NCBI RefSeq assembly: GCF_010728325.1
Contig: NZ_AP022570.1
Coordinates: 1,860,001-1,924,000, forward strand
Source: Mycolicibacterium poriferae
GTDB lineage: Bacteria > Actinomycetota > Actinomycetes > Mycobacteriales > Mycobacteriaceae
Reading direction: 5' to 3'
DNA: 64,000 nt
In this document: piece by piece, positions 19,729-28,390 of the stretch
Layout: the number at the start of each line of letters is the position of its first letter
Position numbering within the stretch: the stretch's first letter is position 1
Program-made: the position numbers and the translations under genes
The notes under the pieces: generated by a model
The model's input: only the letters and a program-made list of their open reading frames with translations
The model's database searches: none
Told to the model about the DNA's origin: nothing

Positions 19729-20019
19729 GACGTAGTAGACCTGGCCGGTGACGACGTCCTGGCGGTTGTCGTCGTTGTAGCCGGTGTTGGGCACGGTGCC
19801 GCGCAGGGCGGGTCCGGGCTGGACGGCCACGACGGTGGCCTGCGACAACGGGGCGTCGGACAGACGGTTGACGATGACGCGGTTGCCGTCGGCTTCGAGC
19901 TGGCTGATGGTCTGCTGGGCGTCGGAGCCACTGGGTGCGGCGGCCGCAGGGGCGGCCAGGCCCAGGACGGCGGCGGTCAAACCGGCAGCGGCGGCGGTGG
20001 CGAGAGTGATGCTCTTCAT
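19717..20019 (-). CDS. Small secreted mycobacterial protein
   Basis: A 100-residue protein with a clear signal peptide (residues 1-28, cleavage after APAAAA) and a short mature domain beginning SGSDAQQTISQLEADGNRV. The mature part resembles a common exported mycobacterial family with the pattern 'AQxTIxxLexxGxxVixnrlgsaPLsxxxVxxV', known only as hypothetical. No Cys in the mature region. AGAGGA lies about seven bases before the ATG. Its last codons are part of the 27-bp tandem repeat locus, so repeat-number change could alter its 3' end. Confidence 0.8.
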   Translation of the reverse strand: MKSITLATAAAAGLTAAVLGLAAPAAAAPSGSDAQQTISQLEADGNRVIVNRLSDAPLSQATVVAVQPGPALRGTVPNTGYNDDNRQDVVTGQVYYVDVR

Positions 20020-20251
20020 CTCGGTTCCTCTTTCTGATCTTGAGTTCTGCCCGGTGTAACCCGCAGGTCAGGCAGTTGATTTCCGCTGGCAGAAATTGAC
20101 CGGTCGGTGGCAGGAATCGATCACTCCCGCGGCGGAGCTGGGCGACAGCCGGAATACTGTGATGGCCGTCAGCGTCGATGACACACGCCGGCCTCACCAG
20201 AGATGATCGACGCCAGGCAGGTCCGAACCGATCGACAGCGAAGGAACCCGC

Positions 20252-21076
20252 ATGGCCACCATCACCACGTCCGACGGCACCGAGATCTTCTACAAGGACT
20301 GGGGTTCCGGCCGGCCCATCGTCTTCAGCCACGGCTGGCCGCTGTCGTCGGACGACTGGGACAACCAGATGTTGTACTTCTTGCAGCAGGGCTACCGCGT
20401 GATCGCCCACGACCGACGCGGTCACGGCCGCTCCACTCAGACCCCCGGCGGTCATGACCTCGACCACTACGCCGACGATCTCGCGGCGCTCACCGAGCAC
20501 CTCGACCTGCGGGGCGCCATCCACGTCGGGCACTCCACCGGCGGCGGCGAGGTCGTCCGCTATCTCGCGCGCCACGGGCAGAGCCGGGTCGCCAAAGCCG
20601 CCCTCATCAGCGCGGTGCCGCCGTTGATGGTGCGCACCGAGGCCAACCCCGACGGGTTGCCGAAGGACGTGTTCGACGATCTGCAGTCGCAACTGGCCGC
20701 GAACCGGTCGGTGTTCTACCGTTCGCTGGCCGCCGGGCCGTTCTACGGGTTCAACCGTCCCGGCGCCGAGCCGTCGGAGGCGATCGTCGAAAACTGGTGG
20801 CGCCAAGGGATGATGGGAGACGCGTTGTCCCACTACGACGGCATCGTGGCGTTCTCCCAGACCGATTTCACCGAGGATCTGACGAAGATCACCGTGCCCG
20901 TCCTGGTGATGCACAGTGTCGACGACCAGATCGTCCCCTATGTGGCGTCGGGCCCGAAATCGGCTGAGCTGCTCCAGAACGCAACGCTGAAGACGTATGA
21001 AGGTTTTCCGCATGGCATGCCGACCACCCACGCGGACACCATCAACGCCGACCTGCTCGACTTCATCAAGGACTGA
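20252..21076 (+). CDS. Alpha/beta hydrolase, cofactor-free haloperoxidase/arylesterase type
   Basis: A 274-residue hydrolase: oxyanion segment [20 protein letters not shown] turn, nucleophile elbow [10 protein letters not shown] (Ser about residue 97), acid in [11 protein letters not shown] and His in [10 protein letters not shown] near the C-terminus. These are the hallmarks of non-heme chloroperoxidases, which in cells mostly act as esterases or perhydrolases. AAGGAA precedes the ATG by six bases. It stands alone, convergent with the SMP-30-like gene; the second copy of the dispersed repeat lies between them. Confidence 0.9.
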   Translation: MATITTSDGTEIFYKDWGSGRPIVFSHGWPLSSDDWDNQMLYFLQQGYRVIAHDRRGHGRSTQTPGGHDLDHYADDLAALTEHLDLRGAIHVGHSTGGGEVVRYLARHGQSRVAKAALISAVPPLMVRTEANPDGLPKDVFDDLQSQLAANRSVFYRSLAAGPFYGFNRPGAEPSEAIVENWWRQGMMGDALSHYDGIVAFSQTDFTEDLTKITVPVLVMHSVDDQIVPYVASGPKSAELLQNATLKTYEGFPHGMPTTHADTINADLLDFIKD

Positions 21077-21109
21077 CGGCCTGCGCGACGGACCCGCGTC
21101 GCGTTCCCC

Positions 21110-21177
21110 CTGCGTTCAGAATGCGCTCACCGCGCTGCTCTCTCGCACTTTCCCGCCGTAGCGGCAGTCTCAACGCC
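21110..21177. repeat. 68-nt dispersed intergenic element, copy 2
   Basis: Ungapped partner of the element at 17991-18058, with the same borders and the same TCTCGCACTTTCCCGCC core. At the base of the possible stem the AGA/TCT pairing is complete here, while copy 1 has an A-C mismatch. This copy overlaps the stop codon of the SMP-30-like gene on the reverse strand. Confidence 0.7.
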
Positions 21178-22195
21178 GGGGGAGTCGGGTGTGCTCGAGG
21201 TCGACCCAGCCGAGGCACCCCGCGCCGATGCTGCCCAGCCAGAGCCGCCCGTGGGCCTCGACGGCCGAGGTGACCATGCTGAAGTCCGGATGGGTGGTCC
21301 GCAGACCCGCAACGGATCGGCCGCTGTCGGGGTCGAACGCCACCGCCCACACCACCGACGCCGGCTTCGGCTGCAGGCGTGGCGGTAACCGCCACACCAT
21401 CTTGCGCAGCATGGGTGGCCGCGCCGCCAGGCGATCGGCCACCGGGTTGGCGGGGGTGACCATGGCGCACCAGATCCGGCCGTCGGCCCCGGTCGACAGG
21501 TTGTCGGGCATCGCGGGCAGGTTGACCACCAGCGGTGTCAGCGCACCCGCCTGCGGGCCGCTCAGCCAGTACTTGGACAGCCGCCGGCCCTGCGTCTCGG
21601 CGATGACCAGCGCCGAGCCGTCCGCGGTCAGCGTCACCCCGTTGGCGAAGTACAGACCGTCGACGACGGTGGTGACGGTGCCGTCCGAGTCGAGGCGGTG
21701 CAGCGCCCCGCGGCCGCGCGCCTCCAGGATGGCCCCGACATAGTCGGCCACCGTGAACGCGCTCGTCGACTCGGTGAAATAGACGGTGCCGTCGGCGGTT
21801 TCGACCACATTGGAGCAGAACTGCAAGACCCGGCCACCCACCTGCGTGACCAAAGTGGTGACCTCGCCGGTGGCGGTGTCGACCGACAGCAGCCCTTTCG
21901 GGCTGTCACACACCAGCAGCCGTCCGTCCGCGCGGAAACCGAGGCCGAGGGGACGCCCTCCCGTGTGGGCGATGACCTCGGCGCCGCTGCCGTCGGGCCG
22001 CAACCGCACGATGCCGCCGTCGTGGGCGCCGGTCCACAACTGCCCGTCACTGCCGACGCGGACATCCTCGGGCTCGCCACCGGGCACCGGCACCAGGTTG
22101 ATCGCCGGAGCGGCAACGTCGGGCAGCGCGTCCACGGCGGGGGCCTGCCACCGCACCGGATCGACGGGCGGCCTGGACCTCGCGGTGACCTTCAC
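21170..22195 (-). CDS. SMP-30/gluconolactonase or strictosidine-synthase-like beta-propeller protein
   Basis: A 341-residue six-bladed beta-propeller. Seen: EDVRVGSDGQLWTGAHDGGIVRL, RPLGLGFRADGRLLVCDSPKGLL, NVVETADGTVYFTESTS and GVTLTADGSALVIAET, the blade pattern of the strictosidine synthase/SMP-30 group. No signal peptide. Members hydrolyse lactones or esters; true substrates in mycobacteria are unknown. The GTG at 22195 is the preferred start, because farther upstream the frame runs through a compound hairpin (22203-22274). It lies downstream of the aminotransferase gene on the same strand and may be co-transcribed at a reduced level. Confidence 0.82.
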   Translation of the reverse strand: MKVTARSRPPVDPVRWQAPAVDALPDVAAPAINLVPVPGGEPEDVRVGSDGQLWTGAHDGGIVRLRPDGSGAEVIAHTGGRPLGLGFRADGRLLVCDSPKGLLSVDTATGEVTTLVTQVGGRVLQFCSNVVETADGTVYFTESTSAFTVADYVGAILEARGRGALHRLDSDGTVTTVVDGLYFANGVTLTADGSALVIAETQGRRLSKYWLSGPQAGALTPLVVNLPAMPDNLSTGADGRIWCAMVTPANPVADRLAARPPMLRKMVWRLPPRLQPKPASVVWAVAFDPDSGRSVAGLRTTHPDFSMVTSAVEAHGRLWLGSIGAGCLGWVDLEHTRLPRR

Positions 22196-22202
22196 ACCAG
22201 AA

Positions 22203-22274
22203 GTCTCGCCGGAATTGCGCCCCGCGAGGGGACTTCGCGCGAAAACGCGCTCGGAACGCAATTCCGGCAGAGAC
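22203..22274. other. Compound inverted repeat between aminotransferase and SMP-30-like genes
   Basis: Outer arms GTCTC-GCCGGAATTGCG (22203-22219) and its complement with one bulged A (22257-22274) enclose two further hairpins: CCCC-GCGA-GGGG (22220-22231) and GCGCG-AAAA-CGCGC (22237-22250). The whole intergenic gap is thus one foldable three-way structure. It could end or weaken read-through from the aminotransferase operon. Confidence 0.6.
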
Positions 22275-22276
22275 GT

Positions 22277-23662
22277 CTACATGCGTGCCGAGGCCTCGCT
22301 CAGCACGCCGTGCAGGATGTCGTAGATCGCGTCGAACTCCTTCTGCCCGCAGATCAGCGGCGGAGCCAACTGCACCACTGGGTCGCCGCGGTCGTCGGCG
22401 CGGCAATACAGCCCCGCCTCCCACAGCGCCGGGGTCAGGAACCCGCGCAGCAGCCGCTCGCTCTCCTCGTCGTTGAAGGTCTCCTTGGTGGTCTTGTCCT
22501 TGACCAGCTCGATGCCGTAGAAGAACCCTTCGCCGCGCACGTCACCGACGATCGGCAGGTCGTGCAGCTTCTCGAGCGTGGCGCGGAACGCCGGCCCCAT
22601 CTGCTTGACGTGGTCGTTGATGCCTTCACGTTCGAAGATGTCGAGGTTGGCCAGGGCCACCGCCGAGGACACCGGGTGCCCGCCGAAGGTGTAGCCGTGC
22701 CCGAACGTGGTCTTGCCGTCGTTGAACGGCTCGAACAACCGATCGCTGGCGATCATCGCCCCGATCGGGGAGTACCCCGAGGTCAGGCCCTTGGCGCAGG
22801 TGATCATGTCGGGGATGTAATCGAAGTCGTCACAGGCGAACATCGACCCGATGCGGCCGTAGGCGCAGATCACCTCGTCGGAGACCAGCAGCACGTCGTA
22901 CTCGTCGCAGATCTCGCGGACCCGTTCGAAGTAGCCGGGCGGCGGTGGGAAGCAGCCGCCGGCGTTCTGCACGGGCTCCAGGAAGACGGCGGCCACGGTG
23001 TCGGGGCCCTCGAACTCGATGGCCTCGGCGATGCGGTCGGCGCAGTAGGCGCCCCACGCCTTGATGTCGGTGTCATACGGCGCGGGTGCGCGGTAGAAGT
23101 TGGTGTTCGGCACCCGGAACCCACCGGGGGTCAGCGGCTCGAACGGCTTCTTGAAGTCGGGCAGGCCGGTGATGGCCAGTGCGCCCTGCGGGGTGCCGTG
23201 ATAGGCGATGGCCCGCGAGATCACCTTGAACTTGCCCGGCTTGCCGGTCAGCTTGAAGTACTGCTTGGCCAGCTTCCAGGCTGATTCGACGGCCTCGCCG
23301 CCGCCGGTGGTGAAGAAGACCCGGTTCAGGTCGCCGGGTGCGTAGTTGGCGAGACGTTCGGCCAGCTCGATCGCCGTCGGCGTGGCGTAGGACCACAACG
23401 GGAAGAACGCCAGCTTCTCGGCCTGTTTGGCGGCCGCTTCGGCGAGCTCCTTGCGGCCGTGGCCGGCCTGGACCACGAACAGTCCGGAGAGCCCGTCGAT
23501 GTACTGGCGACCCTGGTCGTCCCAGATGTGGACACCCTCGCCGCGGGTGATGATCGGCGGGGTGATGCCGGCGCCGTGCCGGGCGAAGTGCCCCCACAGA
23601 TGGCGGTTGGCCTTGGCGCCCAGATCGGTGGACACCTCGGGTGCGATATCGGTTGTTGTCAT
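22277..23662 (-). CDS. Class III aminotransferase, probably diamine/putrescine type (Rv3329-like)
   Basis: A 461-residue PLP enzyme. Seen: the N-terminal HLWGHFARHG and GVHIWDDQGRQYIDGLSGLFVVQAGHGR, the PLP-contact TTGGGEAVESAWKLA, the Asp in LLVSDEVICAYGR and the Schiff-base Lys in TCAKGLTSGYSPIGA. Its partners (aldehyde dehydrogenase of the aminobutyraldehyde type, APC permease, Lrp regulator) suggest conversion of putrescine or a similar diamine to an aminoaldehyde. The ATG at 23662 overlaps the Lrp stop (ATGA), so it is coupled to the regulator gene; a TTG 12 bases upstream is unlikely. Exact substrate is inferred from context. Confidence 0.85.
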   Translation of the reverse strand: MTTTDIAPEVSTDLGAKANRHLWGHFARHGAGITPPIITRGEGVHIWDDQGRQYIDGLSGLFVVQAGHGRKELAEAAAKQAEKLAFFPLWSYATPTAIELAERLANYAPGDLNRVFFTTGGGEAVESAWKLAKQYFKLTGKPGKFKVISRAIAYHGTPQGALAITGLPDFKKPFEPLTPGGFRVPNTNFYRAPAPYDTDIKAWGAYCADRIAEAIEFEGPDTVAAVFLEPVQNAGGCFPPPPGYFERVREICDEYDVLLVSDEVICAYGRIGSMFACDDFDYIPDMITCAKGLTSGYSPIGAMIASDRLFEPFNDGKTTFGHGYTFGGHPVSSAVALANLDIFEREGINDHVKQMGPAFRATLEKLHDLPIVGDVRGEGFFYGIELVKDKTTKETFNDEESERLLRGFLTPALWEAGLYCRADDRGDPVVQLAPPLICGQKEFDAIYDILHGVLSEASARM

Positions 23663-24180
23663 CGTGTTCCCCAATTATATTGCTGCTTAACAAGTTTGAG
23701 ATAGACGAGCGTTTCTGTGGATATCACTCCCGGCAGTGCGCGGATCTGGGTGTTGAGCAGGTCGAGCAGGCTGTCATCGTCCTCGCAGACCACCTCGACG
23801 ATCGCGTCGAAGGATCCGGCGGTGAGCACCACGTAGTCCACCGACTCGATGGCGGCCAGTTTCTCCGCGATCTTGGTGGTGTCGCCGGTGCAGCGGATGC
23901 CGATCATCGCCTGGCGCGCGAAACCCAGCTGCATCGGATCGGTGACCGCCACGATCTGCATGACACCGGCGTCGACCATGCGCTGCACGCGCTGACGCAC
24001 GGCCGCCTCGGACAGGCCGACCGCCTTGCCGATGCCCGCATAGGAGCGCCGGCCGTCCTGCTGCAGCTTCTCGATGATCGCCTTCGACAGCTCGTCGAGC
24101 TGGAACGCGGCCCCGGGGCGGGACTGGTTGACGCGGAAAGAGACGGGGCCGACGGCGCGCGGTATCCCCGGGTTAGCCAT
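23659..24180 (-). CDS. Lrp/AsnC family transcriptional regulator
   Basis: A 173-residue feast/famine regulator. The N-terminal HTH begins at LDELSKAIIEKLQQDGRRSYAGIGKAVGLSEAAVRQRVQRM (about residues 28-68 overall); the C-terminal RAM ligand domain follows, with GSFDAIVEVVCEDDDSLLDLL. It is the first gene of an operon with the aminotransferase (ATGA overlap) and divergent from the aldehyde dehydrogenase, so it very likely controls both, with an amino acid or polyamine product as ligand. A candidate operator lies just upstream at 24189-24213. Confidence 0.92.
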   Translation of the reverse strand: MANPGIPRAVGPVSFRVNQSRPGAAFQLDELSKAIIEKLQQDGRRSYAGIGKAVGLSEAAVRQRVQRMVDAGVMQIVAVTDPMQLGFARQAMIGIRCTGDTTKIAEKLAAIESVDYVVLTAGSFDAIVEVVCEDDDSLLDLLNTQIRALPGVISTETLVYLKLVKQQYNWGTR

Positions 24181-24188
24181 GCCGATGA

Positions 24189-24213
24189 TTGTGCACGGAA
24201 TCCGTCGTCACAA
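24189..24213. promoter_or_regulatory. Candidate Lrp operator
   Basis: Nested symmetry: outer TTGTG (24189-24193) and CACAA (24209-24213) around inner ACGGA-A-TCCGT (24195-24205). It ends nine bases before the lrp start codon, in the 134-bp gap shared with the divergent aldehyde dehydrogenase gene, where an autoregulator would be expected to bind. Confidence 0.45.
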
Positions 24214-24301
24214 GCAACCAGAACCATGAAATCACGCGTGGCGGCTATCTGACGCTGAGGTAATACGTACCCGCGACGTGGATATCCCGCACGCAGCGCG
24301 A

Positions 24302-24307
24302 TAGCGT
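24302..24307 (+). promoter_or_regulatory. -10 box for a leaderless aldehyde dehydrogenase transcript
   Basis: TAGCGT ends seven bases before the ATG at 24315, and no Shine-Dalgarno is present (the gap reads TGGGTGC). Transcription would start on or next to the A of ATG, giving a leaderless mRNA, which is common in mycobacteria. Confidence 0.55.
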
Positions 24308-24314
24308 TGGGTGC

Positions 24315-25811
24315 ATGACTGTGGTTTCTTCGCAGACGGTGGCCGGCAGCTGGATCGACGGAGCGCCGGTGACCACCGGCGGCCCCGCGCACACGGTGAC
24401 CAACCCGGCCACCGGCGCCCCCGTCGTCGAGTTCGCCCTGGCGGGCCCGGATGACGTCGACGCCGCGGTCGCGTCGGCGCGTCGCGCCCTGCCCGGCTGG
24501 GCCGGGGCCACCCCGGCCGAACGCTCCGCGGTGCTGGCCAAACTCGCCAAACTGGCCGACGAAGCCACCGACACGTTTGTCGCTGAGGAGGTCGCCCAGT
24601 GCGGCAAGCCGGTGCGGCTCGCCCGGGAGTTCGACGTGCCCGGCAGCATCGACAACATCGACTTCTTCTCCGGCGCCGCCCGGCTGCTCGAGGGCAAGGC
24701 GTCGGGCGAGTACTCCGGGGATCACACGTCGTCGATCCGCCGGGAGGCCGTCGGCGTCGTCGCGACCATCACGCCGTGGAACTACCCGCTGCAGATGGCG
24801 GTGTGGAAGGTGATCCCGGCGCTGGCGGCCGGCTGCAGCGTCATCATCAAGCCCGCCGAGATCACCCCGTTGACGACGCTGACGCTGGCCCGGCTGGCCA
24901 GTGAGGCCGGCCTGCCCGACGGGGTGTTCAACGTCGTCACCGGCGGCGGCGCCGACGTCGGCACACGGTTGGCCGGTCACGCGGGCGTCGACATGGTGAC
25001 GTTCACCGGCTCGACGCCGGTGGGCCGCAAGGTGATGGCGGCCGCCGCGGTGCACGGGCACCGCACCCAGCTCGAACTCGGCGGCAAGGCACCGTTCGTG
25101 GTGTTCGACGACGCCGACCTCGACGCCGCGATCCAGGGAGCGGCCGCCGGCGCGCTGATCAATACCGGCCAGGACTGCACCGCGGCCACCCGCGCGATCG
25201 TCGCCGCCGACCTGTACGACGACTTCGTCGCCGGCGTGGGCGAGCTGTTCGGCAAGATCGTGGTGGGCGATCCGGAGGACCCCGACACCGACATCGGCCC
25301 ACTGATCACCGCGGCGCACCGCGCCAAGGTGGCGGGCATGGTCGAGCGGGCGCCCGGCGAGGGCGGCCGGATCGTCACCGGCGGGGTCGCGCCGGACGGG
25401 CCGGGGTCGTTCTACCGGCCGACGGTGATCGCCGACGTCTCCGAGCAGTCCGAGGTGTGGCGCGACGAGATCTTCGGGCCGGTTCTGACGGTGCGCCCGT
25501 TCACCGACGACGACGACGCGCTGCGCCAAGCCAACGACACGGCCTACGGGTTGGCGGCTTCGGCGTGGACGCGTGACGTCTATCGCGCCCAGCGGGCGTC
25601 GCGGGAGATCCACGCCGGCTGCGTGTGGATCAACGACCACATCCCGATCATCTCGGAGATGCCGCACGGCGGGTTCGGCGCCTCGGGGTTCGGCAAGGAC
25701 ATGAGCCAGTACTCGCTCGAGGAGTACCTGTCGATCAAGCACGTGATGAGCGACATCACCGGCGTGGCCGACAAGGAGTGGCACCGCACGGTTTTCGCCA
25801 AGCGGGGGTAG
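24315..25811 (+). CDS. Aldehyde dehydrogenase, gamma-aminobutyraldehyde type
   Basis: A 498-residue NAD(P)-dependent enzyme. Seen: cofactor and transition-state motifs [13 protein letters not shown] and [12 protein letters not shown], the general base Glu in [13 protein letters not shown], the catalytic Cys in [11 protein letters not shown], and the C-terminal [12 protein letters not shown]. The [11 protein letters not shown] form is typical of aminoaldehyde (PatD/PuuC-like) dehydrogenases that oxidise 4-aminobutanal to GABA. With the divergent aminotransferase and Lrp regulator and the nearby APC permease it makes up a diamine catabolic module. Likely leaderless. Confidence 0.9.
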   Translation: MTVVSSQTVAGSWIDGAPVTTGGPAHTVTNPATGAPVVEFALAGPDDVDAAVASARRALPGWAGATPAERSAVLAKLAKLADEATDTFVAEEVAQCGKPVRLAREFDVPGSIDNIDFFSGAARLLEGKASGEYSGDHTSSIRREAVGVVATITPWNYPLQMAVWKVIPALAAGCSVIIKPAEITPLTTLTLARLASEAGLPDGVFNVVTGGGADVGTRLAGHAGVDMVTFTGSTPVGRKVMAAAAVHGHRTQLELGGKAPFVVFDDADLDAAIQGAAAGALINTGQDCTAATRAIVAADLYDDFVAGVGELFGKIVVGDPEDPDTDIGPLITAAHRAKVAGMVERAPGEGGRIVTGGVAPDGPGSFYRPTVIADVSEQSEVWRDEIFGPVLTVRPFTDDDDALRQANDTAYGLAASAWTRDVYRAQRASREIHAGCVWINDHIPIISEMPHGGFGASGFGKDMSQYSLEEYLSIKHVMSDITGVADKEWHRTVFAKRG

Positions 25812-25874
25812 CCGCGAACGTGCATTCCCGGTAGCCGCCAGGCAATCTGGGCTACCAGGTGTGCACTCTCGCGG
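25811..25874. terminator. Long imperfect inverted repeat between convergent genes
   Basis: About 25-bp arms (25811-25836 and 25850-25874) pair at 20 of 25 positions, including GGTAGCC/GGCTACC, TGCA/TGCA and CCGCGA/TCGCGG. It fills the space between the aldehyde dehydrogenase stop and the universal stress protein stop, and so can terminate both. It shares CGAACGTGC and GGTAG with the hairpin at 5584-5648. Confidence 0.6.
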
Positions 25875-25877
25875 ACC

Positions 25878-26735
25878 TCAGGCGCGCGGCACCACGATCA
25901 CCGGCACGTCGACGCCGGCGAGGATGCGGGCGGCGGTGGACCCCAGGAAGATTCGGCGGGAGGCCGCGAACCGGGCCGACCCGACGACCAGCAGGTCGCC
26001 GTCCTCCCACTTGAGCTTCTTCAGCGCCGATTCCAGCGTCATGCCCGAGGCGACGAGGGATTCGATGTCGGGGCTGTCCGGCACCGCCCGCGCCGCCTCG
26101 ATGAGGTTCTTCTCGGCGGCGGCGACCTGTGCGTCCCGCACCTCCTTCGCGTCGGCGGCCTCGGCGAGGTTCTCCGCGGACACCAGCGACAGCATCCGGA
26201 TCTCCAGTTGCGCCGCGCTGGCCAGCGTCAGTGCGAACGGCAGCGGATTGTCCTCACCGGGTCGAGTGGGCACCGCGGCGGTCACGGCGTCGAACGACTC
26301 GTCGGGGTCCTCGGCGTAGCCGCGCGGGGCCAGCGCCACCGGTATCGGCGAGGTGTGCAGCAGTGCCCCGGTGACCGGGCCGATGGTGTGCCGGCCGAAG
26401 AAGCCGTCGCGGGCCCCGCCGACGACGATCAGGTCCGAGTCGTGCTGCTCGGCGAACTCGATCAGCTTCTGCGCGAACGATTCTCCGACGGTCACCGTCG
26501 CTGTGGCGTGGACTCCGTCGGCCGCCAGTGCCGCCACGGCTCTGCCGGCCCACTGTTCACCGTGTTCGATCAGCCACTGCTGGTACTCGGCCCGGCCGGG
26601 GTGCCCGTCGGGCAGCTCCTCGCGGACGACCAGCACGACGTCGACCGTCGCGTCGAAGGTGCGGGCGAGCGCGCTGGCCAGCGCGACGCCGTCGTCGCCG
26701 GTCGGGGTGGCAAGGTAGCCGACGGTCAGATGCAT
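25878..26735 (-). CDS. Universal stress protein with two Usp domains
   Basis: A 285-residue tandem UspA protein. Domain 1 (about residues 1-138) ends in the ATP-loop region LIVVGGARDGFFGRHTIGPVTGALL; domain 2 (about 145-285) ends LLVVGSARFAASRRIFLGSTAARIL followed by VPVIVVPRA. The loops keep the Gly-rich and Ser/Thr contacts of ATP-binding USPs, though the second is diverged. It follows the APC permease after 16 bp, so it is probably co-transcribed. Tandem USPs next to transporters may act as ATP- or cAMP-sensing partners; here that is inference. Confidence 0.87.
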   Translation of the reverse strand: MHLTVGYLATPTGDDGVALASALARTFDATVDVVLVVREELPDGHPGRAEYQQWLIEHGEQWAGRAVAALAADGVHATATVTVGESFAQKLIEFAEQHDSDLIVVGGARDGFFGRHTIGPVTGALLHTSPIPVALAPRGYAEDPDESFDAVTAAVPTRPGEDNPLPFALTLASAAQLEIRMLSLVSAENLAEAADAKEVRDAQVAAAEKNLIEAARAVPDSPDIESLVASGMTLESALKKLKWEDGDLLVVGSARFAASRRIFLGSTAARILAGVDVPVIVVPRA

Positions 26736-26751
26736 TGCAGGGCCTGCCTGT

Positions 26752-28266
26752 TCAGAAGGTGTCGGGAACTTTGACTTCGGTGGTGGCGTTGAGCGTCTCT
26801 CCCCGGAAGAACCGCTTGGTGCCGAAGGCGAAGCACAGCAGCATCAGCGGGATGCCCAGCACCAGCATGCCGACGCCGAGCACGAACACCCCGCCCAGCG
26901 AGCCGAACGCGGTGTAGCCGTAATCGGGCTGGATCATGTCCTTGGCGCTGATGACGAACGCCACCGCCATGAAGGTGCCGCCCAGGAACGGGAAGATGCC
27001 GCGGAAGAACAGGTTTCGCGTCGACTCGAACAGCGTGCGGCGGAAATACCACACGCAGGAGAATGCGGTGATGCCGTAGTAGAACGCCACGGCCAGGCCC
27101 AGCGACGCGATCGAGTCGGCCAGCGCGTTCTCCGACAGGATCGTCAGCAGCAGATAGAAGAACAACGCCGACAGGCCCATCACGATGGTGCCGAAGGCGG
27201 GAGTCATGTACCGCGGGTGCACGTAGGCGAACCGCTTCGGGATGGCCTCGTAGACGGCCATCGACAGCGTTCCGCGCGCGGTCGGCAGGATGGTGGTCTG
27301 CGTCGAGGACAGCGCCGACACCGACACGGTGAGCAGCAGCAGCGACGCGGCGAGGCTGCCCGCGACCGGTTCGCCCAGCACGGTGAGCACGTCGTCGGTG
27401 TTCATCGCGTTGTTCAACCCGATCCCGACGTCGCCGAACCCGGCGAACGACTGGATCGCGTAGGCCACCAGCACGTAGGTGCACACCAGGATGACGGTGG
27501 TGATCAGCGCCGCGATGCCCGGTGTCTTGCCGGGGTCCTTGGTCTCCTCGCCGACGGCCAGGCACGCGTCCCAGCCCCAGTAGATGAACACGCACAGGAT
27601 GATCGCCGCGGCGATCGACGAGAGGTCGAGCCCGCTGGGCCACAGCCACGACAGCTGCGGCGTGATCGCCTGTGCGCCTGCGGTGCCGGCGAAAACCCGG
27701 ACCAGTGCGATGATGCTGACGACGATGAGCACACCGAACTGGATGGCGATCAGCACGTTCTGCATCCGTTCACTGACGACGATGCCGCGCGCGGACAGTG
27801 CGGTCATCGCCAGGATGAAGAACGAACCGAGTGCCACCTTGGCGAAGACGTTCTCGGCCAACGCGTCCAGGCCCAGGAAATTGAACAGGTAGATCGCGGC
27901 GATCTCGGCGACGTTGGCCAGCACGATGATCGCCGACACCGCCAGCCCCCAGCCGCCGATCCAGCCGACCCAGGGCCCGAACGCCTTGACGCCCCAGGTG
28001 AAGGTGGTGCCACAGTCGGGAGTGTCCTGGGACAGCTCCTTGTAGGCGAAGGCCACCAACAGCATCGGGATGAACGCCAGGACGAACATCGACGGAGCCT
28101 TCTCGCCGACGGCCAGCACGACGTAGCCCAGGGTGGCCGCCAGACTGTAGGCGGGGGCCACCGCGGCCAGGCCGATGACGACGTTGCCGACGAGGCCGAG
28201 CGCCCCCGCTTGCAGACCCTTGCCACCGACGGCAGGCGTCACGGGAGGTTCATCGGTGATTGCCAT
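26752..28266 (-). CDS. APC-superfamily amino acid/polyamine permease
   Basis: A 504-residue transporter with about 12 hydrophobic helices. The APC signature near helix 1 (LGLVGNVVIGLAAVAPAYSLAATLG) and the helix 6 segment FIYWGWDACLAVGEETKDPGKTPG are clear. It imports amino acids or polyamines by proton symport. Its position next to the aminotransferase/aldehyde dehydrogenase locus suggests a diamine or amino acid substrate, but the sequence alone does not fix this. It forms an operon with the universal stress protein gene and is divergent from sigJ. Confidence 0.88.
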   Translation of the reverse strand: MAITDEPPVTPAVGGKGLQAGALGLVGNVVIGLAAVAPAYSLAATLGYVVLAVGEKAPSMFVLAFIPMLLVAFAYKELSQDTPDCGTTFTWGVKAFGPWVGWIGGWGLAVSAIIVLANVAEIAAIYLFNFLGLDALAENVFAKVALGSFFILAMTALSARGIVVSERMQNVLIAIQFGVLIVVSIIALVRVFAGTAGAQAITPQLSWLWPSGLDLSSIAAAIILCVFIYWGWDACLAVGEETKDPGKTPGIAALITTVILVCTYVLVAYAIQSFAGFGDVGIGLNNAMNTDDVLTVLGEPVAGSLAASLLLLTVSVSALSSTQTTILPTARGTLSMAVYEAIPKRFAYVHPRYMTPAFGTIVMGLSALFFYLLLTILSENALADSIASLGLAVAFYYGITAFSCVWYFRRTLFESTRNLFFRGIFPFLGGTFMAVAFVISAKDMIQPDYGYTAFGSLGGVFVLGVGMLVLGIPLMLLCFAFGTKRFFRGETLNATTEVKVPDTF

Positions 28267-28390
28267 GCGCGAAATATACGGTTCGCGTGGTGCTCCCGCG
28301 CGCCGTACGCGGAAATAGTGGTGGACAGTCTTTCCTGCGACTAATTCCGGCGTCGGATCGGTGCTCGGTGCCGAGATCTACACTCAGGTG

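Noticed and set aside
23904..25784. 626-codon reverse-strand frame opposite the aldehyde dehydrogenase
   Set aside because: Antisense shadow; the real reverse-strand gene in this area is the Lrp regulator in another frame.
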